Source: Enoplosus armatus (Eukaryota > Chordata > Actinopteri > Centrarchiformes > Enoplosidae). Taken from it: 64,000 bases of DNA. Shown piece after piece: positions 60,919-64,000 of this stretch (its first letter is position 1; each line of letters starts with the position of its first letter). The notes beneath the pieces are model-generated. The model searched no databases. It had not been told where the DNA came from and saw only the letters and a program-made list of their open reading frames with translations. A program made the position numbers and the translations under genes. The stretch is taken from the NCBI RefSeq assembly GCF_043641665.1, contig NC_092189.1:9502833-9566832 (forward strand), read 5' to 3'.

Positions 60919-61592
60919 TCACACCATAGTGCTTTTCACTCTGTCAAAGATCTGCCGGACTTTCGCTGCAGGGACACAGCCTTCCCTCACAATGGTGATG
61001 GTCCCTGTGGACAGAGTAAGACAGGCTTGAGTTAGAAAGTGCCTGTTTAAATACATAAAGATTTAATGAGAATGTAATGGGAATATTCCTGCGTTTTACC
61101 TTCATCAATCTTCAGGCAGTTGACCACGGTAGAAGCTACAACTTCATTTGAGTCCCCGTCACACAGAACCCCTTGGATCTTGTGTCCCAGTCGCCTGTGG
61201 CAAAACAGATGGTGGGGGAGGGCGTGTGAATGAATGTGTGTGTAGTTGCCATCCATTGACAGACAATAAATGACACATTTGTCACTCACTGAGATTAATC
61301 TGCTGTAGAAGGACAATAAATACTATCATAGGTCAGATCAGATCACTACAAGCAGTTTACAAATCTCTCCAAACTGAAGCGTGACACGGTACGTTGTGCA
61401 TCGGAGAAATAACAGGAAACATGGGGACTTGAATACAGTGGAGTTCTGTGAAGAGACACTTACTTGATGACCATACTGTGGTGAGTGCTGTCCGGCTCTC
61501 CGCTGGGATTGGCTGAGGTAATAGCAAGGGGTCCAGTGATGTCACATAAGTGGCCGCTCGCCATGTAGTCATGATGCTGTCCTTGGTGCCAA
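60919..61592 (-). pseudogene. Truncated YrdC gene 3' copy
   Basis: This is the left duplicate of the last three exons of the YrdC gene entering from the right edge. The final two exons (61194-61100 and 61004-60919) are intact and encode IQGVLCDGDSNEVVASTVVN and the C-terminal helix ending in a stop. The third-last exon (about 61592-61464) is cut off at its 5' side. Relative to the right copy it has lost 13 bases net, shifting frame just before the SANPSG nucleotide-binding segment. No upstream YrdC exons lie between it and the right copy. It could not encode a complete domain alone, although its two intact exons could be used by read-through splicing. Confidence 0.8.
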
Positions 61593-62568
61593 GTTTTGTC
61601 ACATGATAGGTGATAGTCAACGTTGACGTGACAAAGTGTTCACAAGAAACGCTCTTTGCTTCCTTTCTCTTGACTAAGGAATCTAAAACTTCTCACCTCC
61701 TGCGGAAATCTTAAGCAAACCTTGGTGTTTCCTGATTATCATTTGCTTGTGTCATATGATTATGACTGCTTATCATGTACGGAAATGCTCTTACCATATC
61801 TGTTTTTTTAAATACCTCCTGACTCTTGAATTACCTGTTATTGTTGAGGAAACTAGATGGAGATGATTAATCCTTAGATGAAACAAATTGATAAACTATG
61901 ATCACAAACCAGACTGAGGAACTAAGAACCATACAGGCCACACAATGCGGTTTTGTCTTTCAGAAACTTGTGAAATGAGACTCAGTGACTCTGACCTGTT
62001 TTTCAGGATTGCAGCACTTTGTCTGATTCTTAATTTACAATATAACTAATAAAGCTGCACAATAGCCCAACAACCTAATGAGCATAATGGCATCACACAT
62101 GAATGAACTGATTTGAAACTTAAGTCCACTCTCATCAGGGTGTTCAAATGGCAGGAGTCACTTATAAAGTTTGTAAAAACACTGCAAAATTGTTGAGTTA
62201 ACCTGTGTGGCTGTAGGGATGGCAGTGTGGCTCTGTCGTTAATTCCTTCTTGGCATGTTCAACAAAGGTCTTGTCCCATCATTTGGAAAGTGTTTCCTGT
62301 GTGACCTTTGCATTTCTGTGCCTGCTTAGTAATGTGTGCACCTTGTAGTTAGGTTTCTATTGTCTTGCCTGTTCTTGTATTTTATTGGTGGGACCCATTA
62401 ATTATTATGCTGGTGGAAAGAAATTCAGCAGGTTATGTGAAGACAACCAGCAACAGTGGACTGCTATTTCAATCTGGACAATGTATTTTCATTTTGGACA
62501 CTGATTTCAACAGAGTTTGTGTTTGAAAAATATTTTACAAAACATTTCTTCATTGTAAATCAAAAGCA

Positions 62569-62698
62569 AGCATCCTGGTAGCTTAGTGGCTGAGACGCAC
62601 ACCCTGTACAGATCACTATGTCCCAATTCCATCAGGTGGCCTTTGCATCCCATTTTCCACATTTCTTTCTCCTCTTGTTTCCTGTTACGTCATACTCT
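62569..62698 (+). mobile_element. Decayed tRNA-derived SINE (right copy)
   Basis: Copy of the SINE at 60221-60350, carried along by the tandem duplication. Confidence 0.55.
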
Positions 62699-62803
62699 AA
62701 AAGAACTTGTTACAAATGAATCAATTGAAACTTATATTACTCTATATATATATATATTCACTTTTAGGACACAAACGTTGCACAACATCAGTCAAATTCA
62801 TTG

Positions 62804-62809
62804 TTTATT
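62804..62809 (-). terminator. Poly(A) signal of the YrdC gene
   Basis: AATAAA reads on the minus strand 460 bases past the stop codon at 63269. It is part of the duplicated unit. Confidence 0.5.
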
Positions 62810-63268
62810 TTCACAGAATTATTCAGTACAAGAATACCCAGCGAGGTGAAATACACACAGTAACAGTCGTTTTCTGTTTTGCCCTTAAAATTGACATAAG
62901 TGTGAAATTAATGTCAACATACAGTAATATTCAAAGGTATAAATACATATTTATAGAATCATTAACCATTTACAAGTCATTTCATAAATATATTGTTTTA
63001 ACTATCCTAAATATCAAAGCTCTTAAAGTTTTGTTTTGATACAGCTGAGAAACAGACAAACAAATGGTTATTTTATTGCAACATATGCAAGGACATCCAC
63101 AGTTCTAAACATATACAACCAACAAAAGCTTTCACTCAGTCTTTCTCATATTATTCATAAAGTGTCCCTGCCATTGTCGAATGGAAATGGGGAAGCTGAA
63201 GAAGCCGATCTTGTAGGGAACCAGGCATGAAGAGGCGCTCTGAAGGAGAGAAATGAGACACGAGACAA

Positions 63269-64000
63269 TCACACCATAGTGCTTTTCACTCTGTCAAAGA
63301 TCTGCCGGACTTTCGCTGCAGGGACACAGCCTTCCCTCACAATGGTGATGGTCCCTGTGGACAGAGTAAGACAGGCTTGAGTTAGAAAGTGCCTGTTTAA
63401 ATACATAAAGATTTAATGAGAATGTAATGGGAATATTCCTGCGTTTTACCTTCATCAATCTTCAGGCAGTTGACCACGGTAGAAGCTACAACTTCATTTG
63501 AGTCCCCGTCACACAGAACCCCTTGGATCTTGTGTCCCAGTCGCCTGTGGCAAAACAGATGGTGGGGGAGGGCGTGTGAATGAATGTGTGTGTAGTTGCC
63601 ATCCATTGACAGACAATAAATGACACATTTGTCACTCACTGAGATTAATCTGCTGTAGAAGGACAATAAATACTATCATAGGTCAGATCAGATCACTACA
63701 AGCAGTTTACAAATCTCTCCAAACTGAAGCGTGACACGGTACGTTGTGCATCGGAGAAATAACAGGAAACATGGGGACTTGAATACAGTGGAGTTCTGTG
63801 AAGAGACACTTACTTGATGACCATACTGTGGTGAGTGCTGTCCGGCTCTCCGCTGGGATTGGCTGAGGTAATAGCAAGGGGTCCAGTGATGTCACATAAG
63901 TGGCCGGTCACCGTGTGATCAGGGACGCGGATCATGATGCTGTCCTTGGTGCCAACACGGTCATAAGCTGGTCCCACTCCTACACAAGAGAAGTTCCTGA
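63269..64000 (-). CDS. YrdC/Sua5-domain gene, 3' exons (partial, continues off window)
   Basis: Three in-phase terminal exons on the minus strand are visible: 63979-63814, 63544-63450, 63354-63269 (stop TGA). They encode a YrdC C-terminal half: SIMIRVPDHTVTGHL, then GPLAITSANPSGEPDSTHHS carrying the S-x-N nucleotide-binding motif, then GVLCDGDSNEVVASTVV and a final helix ending STMV. The protein parallels residues 691-830 of the fusion protein at 51.3-55.1 kb (for example SANPTGEADTTHH and VLCDGASPENIASTVVD), so the two are paralogues in inverted orientation. Here one exon covers what is split by an intron there. The tail is much shorter. Whether it also carries the membrane domain lies beyond the window. 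The true t6A enzyme or a specialised relative remains open. Confidence 0.85.

Larger units (their letters stand above)
59277..61592. repeat. Recent tandem duplication, left copy
   Basis: About 2.32 kb repeats at an offset of 2,348-2,350 bases (61.61-63.94 kb). The offset shifts by two within a TA run near 60.40/62.74 kb. Only a handful of single-base differences are visible outside the right breakpoint, so identity is above about 99 percent. The unit contains a decayed SINE, the 3' UTR and the last exons of a minus-strand YrdC gene. The match ends inside an exon at about 61592. Confidence 0.9.
61605..63976. repeat. Recent tandem duplication, right copy
   Basis: Partner of the 59277-61592 unit. 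It opens with GATAGGTGATAGTCAA, which matches the older copy at 56.81 kb better than the left recent copy does. The homology to the left copy ends near 63943, but the exon continues undisturbed to its acceptor at 63979, showing that this is the copy still attached to the parent gene. Confidence 0.85.

Noticed and set aside
60686..63230. Two identical 64-codon plus-strand frames (60686-60880 and 63036-63230)
   Set aside because: Their identity comes from the tandem duplication; they run antisense through the 3' UTR of the YrdC gene and show no motif.
1..64000. CRISPR arrays, bacterial operons, provirus
   Set aside because: No regularly spaced direct repeats and no retroviral or phage genes were seen; the splice-site-rich genes indicate an animal nuclear genome.

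Overview
This is 64 kb of vertebrate nuclear DNA, most likely from a percomorph teleost. The evidence is intron-rich genes with GT-AG splice sites, AATAAA signals, TATA boxes, abundant CA/TG microsatellites and many interspersed repeats typical of spiny-rayed fishes. I see no bacterial, viral or organellar segment. Gene models were assembled by hand from open reading frames and splice phases; every joined model keeps frame to a stop codon. Repeat family assignments rest on remembered consensus features, not on a search.

Layout. Positions 1-37.8 kb hold no convincing gene. This is a gene-poor stretch of microsatellites, degenerate transposable elements (non-autonomous DNA elements at 4.9, 7.1, 8.9, 16.4, 35.4 and 36.2 kb) and two decayed coding relics (a C2H2 zinc finger at 14.5 kb and a hAT transposase tail at 15.3 kb). 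From 37.8 to 43.3 kb lies a seven-exon ABIN/TNIP-family gene (389 aa, plus strand).

From 45.2 kb a compact cluster begins: a PhyH-type Fe(II)/2-oxoglutarate dioxygenase (45.2-47.9 kb, plus, 267 aa); an ES1/GATD3-type DJ-1/PfpI protein (48.8-50.6 kb, minus, 224 aa); and, head to head with it, a nine-exon gene (51.2-55.3 kb, plus, 873 aa). This last protein has about 600 residues of membrane sequence, which I read as three tandem acetate-transporter-like (AceTr/GPR1-FUN34-YaaH) units, fused to a YrdC/Sua5 domain. A second YrdC gene enters from the right edge on the minus strand (63.3 kb to beyond 64 kb). Its 3' part is duplicated in tandem at 59.3-61.6 kb, where the copy is truncated and frameshifted.

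How the genes may work together. The three complete cluster genes each have a TATA box and small introns. The cluster alternates in orientation, PhyH> <ES1 | AceTr3-YrdC> <YrdC, and one shared interval of about 0.6 kb separates the ES1 and fusion-gene promoters. Enzyme types are an oxygenase, an amidotransferase-fold protein, a small-carboxylate-transporter-like membrane protein, and a domain family that binds threonine, bicarbonate and ATP. Co-regulation or a shared small-molecule pathway is plausible but is inference only. The transporter-YrdC fusion is the most unusual object in the window.
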